Positions 16,749-26,210 of a DNA stretch of 64,000 nt are shown in pieces. Position 1 is the first letter of the stretch, and each line of letters starts with the position of its first letter. The notes below the pieces were generated by a model that saw nothing but the letters and a program-made list of their open reading frames with translations, did not search any database and was not told where the DNA came from. The translations under genes were made by a program, and so were the position numbers. Source of the DNA: Paenibacillus stellifer (GTDB lineage: Bacteria > Bacillota > Bacilli > Paenibacillales > Paenibacillaceae); the NCBI RefSeq assembly GCF_000758685.1, contig NZ_CP009286.1, positions 2,696,501-2,760,500 on the forward strand, written 5' to 3'.

Positions 16749-17648
16749 GTGAAGCATTTGGCGAGTCAATGGAATAAGCACAAATACCCGTATCTGTTTA
16801 TCGCGCCGGCGGTTGTGCTTCTGACTGTATTTTCGATTATTCCGATTGTAATTGCCCTTGTCATCAGCTTCACGAATATGGACCTGATGGGATTGGCCGA
16901 TTACTCCAATATCAAAGGGGTCGGATTATCCAACTATATCAATTTGTTCAAGGACCCCGTATTCCTGAAGTCGATTTATAATACCGCATTCTATGTCTTT
17001 ATCGGCGTGCCGCTTGTTGTCGCCGCCGCTTTGGGCATTGCACTGCTGCTGAATTACGGGACGAGCTGGCTGTTCAAAAGTTTTCGGGTCGTCTACTATA
17101 TGCCATCTATCACCAATATTGTCGCTGTTGCGGTGGTATGGGGTTATCTCTATAACGGCACCTACGGGCTGTTCAACTACATTCTCTCCTGGTTCGGGCT
17201 GCCGGCCCAGCAGTGGCTCCAGGACCCGACGCTTGCCAAATTGTCGCTCATCCTCCTGGCTTTCTGGAAGGCGATCGGGCTGAATATGATTATTTTCCTG
17301 GCGGCGCTTCAGGGGATTCCCCGTTCTTACTATGAAGCCGCTGAAATCGACGGGGCCACCGGCTGGCGGAAGCTGCGCTACATCACGATTCCTCTGCTCG
17401 GTTTCGCTACCTTCTTTGTCGTCATCACAACGCTGATCGGCTGGATTCAGTTCTTCGAGGAGCCGCTCGTAATGACGAAGGGCGGACCGCTGAATGCGAC
17501 GATGTCGATGGCGCTCTTTATTTACAACAACGGCTTCCAGCTCAGCAATTTCGGCTATGCCGCTGCAGGCTCGTTCGTGCTGTTCATCATTATTATTCTG
17601 GCCACACTGGCCCAGTTCAAAATCCAGAAGCAAGAGGTCGAGTATTAG
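16749..17648 (+). CDS. Carbohydrate ABC transporter permease (MalF type)
   Basis: 299 residues, six membrane helices, N-terminus YPYLFIAPAVVLLTVFSIIPIVIALVISFTNMDL. The ATPase-contact EAA loop is YYEAAEIDGATGWRKLRYITIPLL near residue 195. Forms the transmembrane channel with the next permease. No ATPase gene is present in the locus, so a shared MsmX-type ATPase is expected, as is usual for CUT1 systems in Bacillota. Confidence 0.92.
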   Translation: MKHLASQWNKHKYPYLFIAPAVVLLTVFSIIPIVIALVISFTNMDLMGLADYSNIKGVGLSNYINLFKDPVFLKSIYNTAFYVFIGVPLVVAAALGIALLLNYGTSWLFKSFRVVYYMPSITNIVAVAVVWGYLYNGTYGLFNYILSWFGLPAQQWLQDPTLAKLSLILLAFWKAIGLNMIIFLAALQGIPRSYYEAAEIDGATGWRKLRYITIPLLGFATFFVVITTLIGWIQFFEEPLVMTKGGPLNATMSMALFIYNNGFQLSNFGYAAAGSFVLFIIIILATLAQFKIQKQEVEY

Positions 17649-17814
17649 GAGACTTCGGGCCAGAAGTATCGCATCAGATTCAAGCACTGGATTCAAGCAC
17701 CGGATTCAATAACTTTACGGCGCGAAGAGTGCCGAGTAAATTTTGCTGATTTAGTGTTGCAGGCGTACCAGACCTTGGCGAGAGCCGCGCCTGGCTGCTT
17801 AGGAGGGATGAAAG

Positions 17815-18633
17815 ATGGCTGTCAAACGTTTGGAAAAAAGCTTTATGGTGCTGCTGCTCGTCATTGGCGGAGTGCTGATGATGGTGCCGTTCATCTGGAT
17901 GATCGGTTCGTCATTCAAGCCGGAAAATGAATTTACGATTATTCCGCCTACAATCATACCTCATCATCCGACCTTCGATAATTACCGCAATCTGTTCATC
18001 AAGCTGGAGTTTCTGACCTATCTGGAGAATACGCTCGTTATCGTGCTGTTCTCTTTTGCAGGGATGTTCCTGAATGCGATGGCGGGTTACGCCTTTGCCA
18101 AATTTGATTTTCCAGGCAAGAACAAATTCTATTATCTAATCCTGGCGACGATGATGATTCCGGGACAGGTCACCATGATTCCGACCTATCTCATTATCAA
18201 CAAGCTGAATCTCGTCAACACGATGGCCGGCATTGTGCTGCCCGGTCTGGTCGGGGCCTTCGGTATCTTCCTGTTTCGCCAGTTCATGTCCACGATCCCC
18301 ATTGATCTGCTGGAGGCGGCTAGACTGGACGGCGCAGGCGAGCTGCGAATCTTCTTCCAGCTGATTGTGCCCGTGGTGAAGCCGGTGTTCGCGGTTCAGG
18401 GTATCCTGACCTTTATCGGCGCCTGGAACAGCTTCCTGTGGCCGCTGATTATCGCCAACGATGAGCGGCTGTACACGCTATCCGTCGGCCTGTCGCTGCT
18501 TAAAGGGCAGTACGGCACCGAGTTCGGGCTGCAAATGGCGGGCGCGGCGTTCATGGTTGTACCGATCATCATCATTTTTATTTTCTTCCAGAAGCATATT
18601 ATAGAAGGATATACGATCTCAGGGATAAAATAA
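17815..18633 (+). CDS. Carbohydrate ABC transporter permease (MalG type)
   Basis: 272 residues, six membrane helices, EAA loop LLEAARLDGAGELRIFFQLIVPVV near residue 165, and the typical C-terminal FFQKHIIEGYTISGIK. Separated by 166 bp from the first permease; that gap contains three imperfect tandem copies of a 13-bp GATTCAAGCACYG unit near 17678-17712 but no obvious terminator. Confidence 0.92.
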   Translation: MAVKRLEKSFMVLLLVIGGVLMMVPFIWMIGSSFKPENEFTIIPPTIIPHHPTFDNYRNLFIKLEFLTYLENTLVIVLFSFAGMFLNAMAGYAFAKFDFPGKNKFYYLILATMMIPGQVTMIPTYLIINKLNLVNTMAGIVLPGLVGAFGIFLFRQFMSTIPIDLLEAARLDGAGELRIFFQLIVPVVKPVFAVQGILTFIGAWNSFLWPLIIANDERLYTLSVGLSLLKGQYGTEFGLQMAGAAFMVVPIIIIFIFFQKHIIEGYTISGIK

Positions 18634-18675
18634 CAATAGAGAGCTAGAAGTAGACTGGGGAAGGATTGAAGAGGT

Positions 18676-19689
18676 ATGGCTACGATCAAGGATGTGGCGA
18701 AGCTTGCGGGGGTGGCGCTTTCAACCGCTTCGTACGCGCTAAGCGGCGACAGCAAGGTCAGCACGAAGACAAGAGAGAAGGTACTGGAGGCGGCCCGGCA
18801 GCTGAACTACCGGAAGAACGGATTTGCCATGGATTTGAAAAAGAGCCGGACCAATACGATAGCGCTGATCCTCACCGATCTCTCGGGCCCTTTCTATTCG
18901 GAGCTGATTCGAAGCATTCAGGATGTGGCGCTGTCCAACGGCTATGATCTGATCGCCTGCAGCTCCATGGGAGGCGAGGATTCGACGGCTGTACGGTTTC
19001 TGCTGGAAAAAAGAGTGGACGGCGCGATCGTACTGGCCCATAACATAACGGATGATATTCTTCGCGCCGCCGCCGGGGAACGGTTCCCCATTGTGGTGAT
19101 GGACCGCCCTATAACCGGAGATGGCCTTGTTAATGTTCTGGTCGACGGTGAGGAGGGCGGATACCGCGCGACCCGCTATTTGATCGACCAGGGACACCGC
19201 TCTATCGCCTATATCAGCGGTCCTGCCAACTCCTATGACAATGCGCTCCGTTACGAAGGCTTTCTTCGGGCGATGCGCGAGGAAGGACTTGAGGAGAAAG
19301 CGAAATGGAAGCTGAGCGGAAGCTTCATCCGCGAAGGCGGATATAAAGCGACCAAGATGATGATTATGCAGGGCGAGCTGCCTTCCGCCGTCTTTTACGC
19401 CAATGATGAAATGGCGGTCGGAGGACTGAAAGCGTTCGAGGAAGCGGGCGTTTCAGTGCCGGGTGAAGTGTCCCTGATCGGGTTCGACGATATTCAACTG
19501 GCTGAATATATCCAGCCGCCGCTGACGACGATCCGCCAGCCGATGAACGAATCCGGTTCACTGGCCGGGCATCTGCTGTTCCAGATGCTGAACGGCGATC
19601 AGGTGGAGGCTTCTTATTCACTGAGAATCGGACTGGTGGAACGGCAATCCGTATTAAAGGTCAGGAATGGCGTGACAGGGGAAGCGTAG
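18676..19689 (+). CDS. LacI-family transcriptional regulator of the glucan locus
   Basis: 337 residues. N-terminal LacI helix-turn-helix and hinge (MATIKDVAKLAGVALSTASYALSG, VLEAARQLNYRKN), then a periplasmic-binding-protein-like effector domain (NTIALILTDLSGPFYSELIRSIQ, DGAIVLAHN, GYRATRYLIDQGHRSIAYISGP, LIGFDDIQLAEYIQPPLTTIRQP). Encoded within the locus it should control; candidate operators with a GAAACGNTTC core lie at 15113, 15317 and 19924. The inducer is probably a short beta-1,2-glucan; this is inferred. Confidence 0.9.
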   Translation: MATIKDVAKLAGVALSTASYALSGDSKVSTKTREKVLEAARQLNYRKNGFAMDLKKSRTNTIALILTDLSGPFYSELIRSIQDVALSNGYDLIACSSMGGEDSTAVRFLLEKRVDGAIVLAHNITDDILRAAAGERFPIVVMDRPITGDGLVNVLVDGEEGGYRATRYLIDQGHRSIAYISGPANSYDNALRYEGFLRAMREEGLEEKAKWKLSGSFIREGGYKATKMMIMQGELPSAVFYANDEMAVGGLKAFEEAGVSVPGEVSLIGFDDIQLAEYIQPPLTTIRQPMNESGSLAGHLLFQMLNGDQVEASYSLRIGLVERQSVLKVRNGVTGEA

Positions 19690-19923
19690 AGATTGCGGGT
19701 ATCCGGATTTCACAGTCTTCGTAAGAACAGGCGCATCTGAGAAAGAAATTCGGGTCCGCGCGGCTCGGGAGATGGTTAGTTGTTCTGCCCGGGCCTAAGC
19801 AAGATGGTGAACATGACAAGGCGGGGATTCAGGATGCTGCTTATCTGTATATATGAATAAAAACGATTCACTAAATGGCATATATAATTTGAAATAATAC
19901 TTGAAAAATAAGGATTTATAGAC

Positions 19924-19939
19924 TTGAAACGATTCGAAG
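19924..19939 (+). promoter_or_regulatory. LacI-family operator O3 before the GH3 gene
   Basis: TTGAAACGATTCGAAG, sharing the GAAACGATTCGA core with O1 and lying 17 bp before the GH3 start. A weaker half-similar site (AAACGATTCA) is at 19861-19870. It suggests the two enzyme genes have their own LacI-controlled promoter separate from the transport genes. Confidence 0.72.
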
Positions 19940-19955
19940 GATGGAGGGATTCCGG

Positions 19956-22145
19956 ATGACCCATGACCTGCAAAGGAAGCATGAGCTGTATGAGAAATAT
20001 GTGAAAAATATGACGCTGGAAGACAAGATTGGCCAGCTGTTGCAGCTGGCGGCTCCCTTCTTCGAGGGAGCGGATGACGGAGAGATCACAGGGCCGATGG
20101 AGGAGCTCGGCATCGGTCCAGAGACGGCCCGCCTGGCCGGTTCAGCACTGGGCCTGTCCGGCGCGGAGAAGGTTATCGCGGTGCAGCAAGCTCATCTTGC
20201 ACAGGATAAGCACGGCATCCCGCTTCTGTTCATGGCGGATATCGTCCATGGATTCAAGACGATCTACCCGATTCCGCTGGCCATCGGATGCTCCTGGAAT
20301 CCGGAGCTGGCCAAGCGGAGCGCACAGGCCGCCGCGCGCGAAGCCGCCGTATCGGGCGTGCATGTCACGTTCGCGCCGATGGTCGATCTCGTCCGGGACC
20401 CGAGATGGGGGCGCGTCATGGAAAGCACGGGCGAAGACCCTTATCTGAATTCCGTATTCGCCCGCGCTTTTGTTGATGGCTTTCAGGGCGGGGATTTGAA
20501 GAACGACATGGAGCGGGTCGCTTCATGCGTTAAGCATTTCGCCGCATACGGACTTGCCGAGGGTGGACGGGACTATAACACGGTCGATCTGTCGGAGCGG
20601 CAGCTTCGCGAGTATTACCTTCCCTCCTACAAAGCGGCGATTGACGCCGGCTGCGAAATGGTGATGACCTCCTTCAACACGGTTGACGGCATTCCGGCCA
20701 GCGGCAGCCGCAAGCTGATGCGCGGCATACTGCGCGAGGAATGGGGCTTTGACGGGGTTCTGATCTCCGACTGGGCTGCGATTCGCGAGATGATCGCCCA
20801 CGGCGCGGCCGAGGACGACCGGGATGCGGCGTTCAAGGCAATCCAGAGCGGAGTGGACATCGAAATGATGACTCCATGCTATGTGCATCATCTTCCGGGG
20901 CTGGTCAGAGAGGGACTTGTGGATGAGGCGCTGATTGATGAAGCGGTGCTGCGCATCCTCTGTCTGAAGGACAAGCTCGGACTGTTCGAGAACCCTTACC
21001 GGGGTGCTGATCCCGCGAAAGAGGAGGCCATCATCTGCTGCGAAGAGCATATGGAAGTGTCGCGGCGCCTGGCCGAGGAATCCTGTGTACTTCTGAAGAA
21101 CAACGGTGTTCTGCCGCTTGGCAAGAAACAGAAGGTAGCGCTGATCGGACCTTTTGGCGACAGCGGGGATATTCTGGGCTTCTGGTCGTGGCAGGGCTCC
21201 AAGGAAACGGCAGTCAAGCTCGCAGCCGCGATGCAAGCGACAAGCGAATCGCCGGAACTGGTTACCGCTGCGCAGGGCTGCGGAATCCACAATATCTCGG
21301 AGGAACAGCTCGCAGACGCGGTACGAATCGCGGAGGATGCGGATGTGCTCGTGCTGGCGCTCGGCGAGGAATCGGAAATGAGCGGCGAGGCAGGAAGCCG
21401 CAGCGACATTCGGCTGCCCGAGGCACAGCTTAAGCTGATCGGTCGGCTGAAGGAGCTGGGCAAGCCGATGGCAGCCGTGCTGTTCAACGGACGTCCGCTG
21501 GATCTTCATGGCGTGTACGATATCGCCGACGCGGTGCTGGAGGCGTGGTTCCCGGGAAGCCAGGGCGGAGCGGCTCTCGCCAATCTGCTATACGGGAATG
21601 TGAACCCTTCCGGTAAGCTTAGCATGTCTTTCCCTTATACAACGGGACAAATTCCGGTCTATTACAATCACTTCAATACCGGCCGTCCGAAACCGGCGGA
21701 GCCGACGGACAACCGGTATATATCGCAGTATCTTGACATTCCCAATGAGCCGCTGCTGCCTTTCGGCTTCGGACTCTCCTATACGGAATTTGCTTACGAT
21801 GGACTAAAGCTTATGGCAGATACGATGTCTCCGGATAGCCCGCTTGAAATCCGCGCCACCGTTACGAATAAGGGCGCTGTGGCCGGAACCGAGACGGTTC
21901 AGCTGTATGTTCGCGACGTGTCTGGCGAAGTTGTCCGGCCCGTGAAGGAGCTTAAAGACTTCATCCGGATCGAGCTTCAAGCAGGCGAGAGCCGGGAAAT
22001 CAGCTTCACACTGTCCGAAAGCCAGCTCCGGTATCATCACAGCGATCTTTCAATCGGAAGCGATCCGGGAGAATTTCGCATCTATGTCGGCCCTGACAGC
22101 CGAAACACGCTGGAAGCGGCATTTCACCTGTTAGCGCAAGTGTGA
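19956..22145 (+). CDS. Glycoside hydrolase family 3 beta-glucosidase
   Basis: 729 residues from the ATG at 19956, preceded by GGAGGG (an ATG at 19941 overlaps that sequence). Domain order: GH3 N-terminal barrel (PLLFMADIVHGFKTIYP, VTFAPMVDLVRDPRWGRVMESTGEDPYL), catalytic nucleophile Asp in VLISDWA (~271), GH3 C-terminal domain with LALGEESEMSGEAGSRSDI carrying the likely acid/base Glu, and a C-terminal fibronectin III-like domain. No signal peptide, so intracellular. With the neighbouring GH94 phosphorylase it probably trims imported oligosaccharides, as Lin1840 does with sophorooligosaccharides in Listeria. Confidence 0.9.
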   Translation: MTHDLQRKHELYEKYVKNMTLEDKIGQLLQLAAPFFEGADDGEITGPMEELGIGPETARLAGSALGLSGAEKVIAVQQAHLAQDKHGIPLLFMADIVHGFKTIYPIPLAIGCSWNPELAKRSAQAAAREAAVSGVHVTFAPMVDLVRDPRWGRVMESTGEDPYLNSVFARAFVDGFQGGDLKNDMERVASCVKHFAAYGLAEGGRDYNTVDLSERQLREYYLPSYKAAIDAGCEMVMTSFNTVDGIPASGSRKLMRGILREEWGFDGVLISDWAAIREMIAHGAAEDDRDAAFKAIQSGVDIEMMTPCYVHHLPGLVREGLVDEALIDEAVLRILCLKDKLGLFENPYRGADPAKEEAIICCEEHMEVSRRLAEESCVLLKNNGVLPLGKKQKVALIGPFGDSGDILGFWSWQGSKETAVKLAAAMQATSESPELVTAAQGCGIHNISEEQLADAVRIAEDADVLVLALGEESEMSGEAGSRSDIRLPEAQLKLIGRLKELGKPMAAVLFNGRPLDLHGVYDIADAVLEAWFPGSQGGAALANLLYGNVNPSGKLSMSFPYTTGQIPVYYNHFNTGRPKPAEPTDNRYISQYLDIPNEPLLPFGFGLSYTEFAYDGLKLMADTMSPDSPLEIRATVTNKGAVAGTETVQLYVRDVSGEVVRPVKELKDFIRIELQAGESREISFTLSESQLRYHHSDLSIGSDPGEFRIYVGPDSRNTLEAAFHLLAQV

Positions 22146-22186
22146 GAAGGAAGCGAACTTATAGATAATAAGGGGATGTGAGAGAA

Positions 22187-25100
22187 ATGGCAACTGGAGC
22201 AGACAACCATATAACGCTGCAAAAAGGCGGACTCGCCTTTACCTTTCTAAAGAGCGGTGATCTGTATCAGGCGCTTGGCGGCGGCATTATGATCAATCAG
22301 CTGCTGACGAACGCCGTGGACGGTATGGCTGGCAATCTGTATCTTCGAATTCATGGGGAGGAGGAGATTGTAGCTTATCCGCTGCTTGGCGTGAAGTCGT
22401 CCAGCCGTTTCCGGCAGGATGGCGAGTCGCTCGTATGGGAAGGAGCCCTGCCGGTGTCTCATTCAGAGATTAAAGAAGACTCTGTTAAATATCAGGTCGT
22501 CTTCACTATGACGGAACAAGGCGTCTGGTTCTGGGAGGTGAAGGTTACGGGGGCGGGAGAGACCGCCGATGTGATCTATGCCCAGGATGTGGGGATCGCC
22601 GGGCCGGGCGCCGTCCGCAGCAACGAAGCCTACTTGTCGCAATATATCGATCACCGGGTTTTTAACGATGCGGAGAAAGGGTATGTCGTATGTTCCCGGC
22701 AGAACCAGCCGCAGAATGGCGCTTTTCCATATCTACAGCAGGGTTTGTTGGACGGAGCTTCGGGATACTCCACCGACGGCTTTCAGTTCTACGGGCTGTC
22801 CTATAAAGAAACCGACCGGCCGGAGGCGCTTGCCCGCAAAACGCTGCCGAGCGAGGTCTATCAATATGAGTTCGCCTATACAGCGCTGCAGTCGGAGACG
22901 GTCCGGCTCGCTCAAGAGCCCGCCAGCTTTACCTTCTATGGCTTGTTTGAAGGAGATCATCCTGAAGCGGTTACCCGGCTTGAATTCGAAGACCGGCTAA
23001 ACCAGGCGCTGGGCGTAGTCCGGATTTCGGCAGAGCAAGCGGAGCAGGGGAAATGGCTGGAACCTGTCACTCCGGCTGAAACCATCGGGGAGCCGGTGCA
23101 GACGCTTCCGCTGACCCGGGAGGAACTCGACACGCTCTACCCGAATCGGGCTCAGGAAGAGCTGCGGGACGAGGAACTGCTGTCTTTTTTCACGGAAACG
23201 TATGAGCATGTCGTTCTGAAGAGCAAGGAGCTCCAGGTGGAACGGCCTCACGGAACGATCCTGATGAGTGGCAGCAATGCCACTCTAAATCCCGAGGTTT
23301 TGACCACAACCTCGTACATGTACGGGGTCTTTAACTCGCAGGTGGTGGTGGGGAATACCAATTTCAACAAAATGATGTCCAATATGCGAAATGCGCTCAA
23401 TGTCCAGAAGACATCCGGGCAGCGTATCTATGTAGAGCTTAACGGAAAATTCCGGCTGCTGACCATGCCTTCGCTCTTTGAGATGGGCTTCAATTATGCG
23501 CGCTGGCACTACAAGACGCATGATGAGACCTTTGTCATTACGAATTATTCAGTAGCCGATTCGCCGGAACTCAAGCTGCATCTGTCCGCAGCCAGCGGAC
23601 GATCATACCGGTTCCTCATCAGCAGCCAGATTACGATGCATGTTGCGGAGTACGAGGTTCCGTTCCGTATGGAACGGGATGATAAGGGTCGCATCCTGAC
23701 CTTCAACGCTTCCGAAGGAAGCACGAGCAGCCAAATCTATCCGAAGCTGGCTTATACGATATCGGTTGACGGTGCGGATTATTCGGTGCATGACGGTTCA
23801 TGTCTGGCACAAGGTCCGGGTGTGGACGAATCTTCCCTTGTCGTGCTGGAACTGGCGGCTTCCACCGAATGGACGCTGACTCTGCAGGGATTGCTTGAAG
23901 GCGGAACGCGCACTCCGGTACAGACAACGGCTTCCAGGGAGACGGAGAACTACCGGCGCTTTTTCGCAGGATTAATGAACGGGTTCAAGCTGACCTCCCC
24001 CGGTGGAGAAGAAGAGAGATTGTTCAAGGTGAACGCCCTGGCGTGGTGGTATACGCATAATATGCTGGTGCACTATTCGGTGCCTCACGGTCTGGAGCAG
24101 TATGGCGGGGCCGCTTGGGGGACGAGAGATGTGTGCCAGGGGCCGGTCGAATATTTCCTGTCCATGCAAAAATACGAGCAGGTGCGGGAGATTATACGGA
24201 CGGTCTTCGCACACCAGTATGAGGATGACGGCAGCTGGCCCCAGTGGTTCATGTTCGACAAGTACAGCGCAATCCAGCAGGAGGACAGCCACGGAGACAT
24301 CATAGTCTGGCCGCTCAAAGTGCTGGGAGACTACCTGCGCGCGACATCGGACTACTCGGTACTGGACGAACAAGTGCCTTACACGGTAAAAGAAGGCTTC
24401 TCCTTCACGGAATCTGCCGCCACGATCCGCGATCACGCCAAAAAAGAGCTTCATTATATCGTCTCGCATTTTCTGCATGATACGTATCTGTCCTCATACG
24501 GTGACGGAGACTGGGATGATACGCTCCAGCCGGCCAATGCGCAGCTGAAGCAGTACATGGTCAGCAGCTGGACCGTTGCACTGACCTATCAGACGGTGCT
24601 GGGCCTCTCCCGTGTGCTGAAGACTGTTGAAACGGACTGGTCCGCCGAATTGCTGGAGATGGCGGAGGGGATTAAGCGGGACTTCAACCGGTACATGCTT
24701 GGAACGGATGTCATTCCGGGATTTCTGTACTTCGAAGATCCGGGGGCGCCGAAGCTTATGCTGCACCCGGAAGACCGGGAGACCGGCATTCAGTACCGGC
24801 TGCTGCCGATGACCCGGAGCATGATCGGCGAGCTGCTGCCGCCGGAGCGGATGGAGGCCCAATACAAGCTGATCACGGAGCAGTTCCTGTGTCCGGACGG
24901 CGTGCGGCTTATGAATCGACCGGCTTCCTACGAGGGCGGTGTCAGTACGCATTTTAAACGGGCCGAGCAGGCCGCAAACTTCGGCCGTGAGATCGGACTG
25001 CAGTATGTGCACGCCCATATCCGGTTCGTTGAATCAATGGCGAAGATCGGCAAACGTGACCAGGTATGGAGTGGACTCGCCGCGATCAATCCGGTCGGCA

Positions 25101-25579
25101 TCCGCGAAGTGGTGCCGAACGCGGAGCTCCGGCAGAGCAATGCGTATTTCAGCAGCTCTGACGGGAAGTTCTCCGATCGCTACGAGGCGCAGAGACGGTT
25201 CGGCGAGCTGCGCACCGGTTCGGTTCCGGTGAAAGGCGGCTGGCGCATCTACTCCAGCGGCCCCGGAATCTATATGCATCAGCTGATCTGCAATGTGCTC
25301 GGCATTCGCGAGGAGGGAGGGAATCTCGTCATCGACCCAGTCCTTCCGGACGAGCTTGACGGGATGACCTTGCATTTTACAATCGGGGGCTTGCCGGCTT
25401 CATTCACCTACCGCATCTCTACCGGCAGCATCCGGTCGTTGACGGTGAACGGACGGATGCTGACCGGTGAGCGGATCGCTAATCCGTACCGTACCGGAGG
25501 GCTGAAAATCAAACGTGATGAGCTGGAGTCATGCCGGAGCGGGAACGAGAGCAGTTTTGAAGTGATCATTGAGATGTAA
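22187..25579 (+). CDS. GH94 phosphorylase, probable 1,2-beta-oligoglucan phosphorylase
   Basis: 1130 residues from the ATG at 22187 (AAGGGG upstream; a GTG three codons earlier is too close). N-terminal beta-sandwich domains (to about 600) precede an (alpha/alpha)6 barrel with NMLVHYSVPHGLEQYGGAAWGTRDVCQGP and the GH94 acid motif YGDGDWDDTL, followed by a C-terminal beta domain (GVREVVPNAE-like, GWRIYSSGPGIYMHQLICNVLGI). Length fits 1,2-beta-oligoglucan phosphorylase (about 1100 residues) better than cellobiose or chitobiose phosphorylase (about 800). It would release glucose 1-phosphate from sophorooligosaccharides inside the cell. Specificity inferred from length and locus. Confidence 0.82.
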   Translation: MATGADNHITLQKGGLAFTFLKSGDLYQALGGGIMINQLLTNAVDGMAGNLYLRIHGEEEIVAYPLLGVKSSSRFRQDGESLVWEGALPVSHSEIKEDSVKYQVVFTMTEQGVWFWEVKVTGAGETADVIYAQDVGIAGPGAVRSNEAYLSQYIDHRVFNDAEKGYVVCSRQNQPQNGAFPYLQQGLLDGASGYSTDGFQFYGLSYKETDRPEALARKTLPSEVYQYEFAYTALQSETVRLAQEPASFTFYGLFEGDHPEAVTRLEFEDRLNQALGVVRISAEQAEQGKWLEPVTPAETIGEPVQTLPLTREELDTLYPNRAQEELRDEELLSFFTETYEHVVLKSKELQVERPHGTILMSGSNATLNPEVLTTTSYMYGVFNSQVVVGNTNFNKMMSNMRNALNVQKTSGQRIYVELNGKFRLLTMPSLFEMGFNYARWHYKTHDETFVITNYSVADSPELKLHLSAASGRSYRFLISSQITMHVAEYEVPFRMERDDKGRILTFNASEGSTSSQIYPKLAYTISVDGADYSVHDGSCLAQGPGVDESSLVVLELAASTEWTLTLQGLLEGGTRTPVQTTASRETENYRRFFAGLMNGFKLTSPGGEEERLFKVNALAWWYTHNMLVHYSVPHGLEQYGGAAWGTRDVCQGPVEYFLSMQKYEQVREIIRTVFAHQYEDDGSWPQWFMFDKYSAIQQEDSHGDIIVWPLKVLGDYLRATSDYSVLDEQVPYTVKEGFSFTESAATIRDHAKKELHYIVSHFLHDTYLSSYGDGDWDDTLQPANAQLKQYMVSSWTVALTYQTVLGLSRVLKTVETDWSAELLEMAEGIKRDFNRYMLGTDVIPGFLYFEDPGAPKLMLHPEDRETGIQYRLLPMTRSMIGELLPPERMEAQYKLITEQFLCPDGVRLMNRPASYEGGVSTHFKRAEQAANFGREIGLQYVHAHIRFVESMAKIGKRDQVWSGLAAINPVGIREVVPNAELRQSNAYFSSSDGKFSDRYEAQRRFGELRTGSVPVKGGWRIYSSGPGIYMHQLICNVLGIREEGGNLVIDPVLPDELDGMTLHFTIGGLPASFTYRISTGSIRSLTVNGRMLTGERIANPYRTGGLKIKRDELESCRSGNESSFEVIIEM

Positions 25580-25697
25580 CACTTAAGGTATTGTCTATAT
25601 TGCCGGTGGAGCGTTGAAGCGAGAACAACTGCCGGGATATGTTTTGAAAAAATACCGTGGTCTCGCTGAATAGTACGTGCACTCAGCACCAACAGGA

Positions 25698-25753
25698 ACC
25701 GGACTTGGAGAACGGGAACCGTAATTAATACGGCTCTTGAATTCAAGTCCGGT
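25698..25753 (+). terminator. Terminator after the glucan operon
   Basis: Ten-bp stem ACCGGACTTG (25698-25707) with CAAGTCCGGT (25744-25753), an internal ACCGT/ACGG hairpin, and a short T-rich tail (TTGTTGT). Roughly symmetric, so it could act in both directions. Confidence 0.65.
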
Positions 25754-25822
25754 TTGTTGTGATAGGGGATAGAGCGGGTGAGAGCGCTTGGACAAGCTTC
25801 TTTTTCAATGGTGATGCCAAGC

Positions 25823-26047
25823 TTACAAGGTTTTGCTGTTTCGACAGGTCAGGCTGAATCTTGCTCCTCCGAGCGGTGAATCCGAATAGGAGAGTTCTGC
25901 TCCGAGGCGAATCGCGATCTGCCTGCTGATGGCAAGGCCCAGACCTGTGACCCCGTTGGCTCCGGTGACAAAGCGCCCGAACACCTCGGTTCGTTTATCT
26001 TCGGCAATACCCGGCCCGTCGTCGTCCACGACTACGATCTTGCTCAT
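25823..26047 (-). pseudogene. Remnant of a sensor histidine kinase (ATP-binding C-terminus only)
   Basis: The 74-residue frame contains only the end of a HATPase_c domain: VVVDDDGPGIAEDKRTEVFGRF (D/G1 box), GVTGLGLAISRQIA (G2 box) and a final GGARFSLTC strand. The sensor, HAMP, His-phosphoacceptor and N-box parts are absent, and no response regulator gene is adjacent. A reasonable AGGAGA precedes the ATG, so a short peptide could still be made, but it lacks what a kinase needs. Confidence 0.7.
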
Positions 26048-26210
26048 TCGGCTTCTCTCCTAAAACAATCTGCGAGCGGCTGCCTGCGAACACCTTCCTG
26101 TGAATATATTCCAGCCGCTCAACCTTCTTAACTAACTATATGAGAAGAAGAGACGGGAGTCCATTGGATCTCCCGTCAGGCAATGCAGATTCGGTTAAGT
26201 GTGGCCAGCT

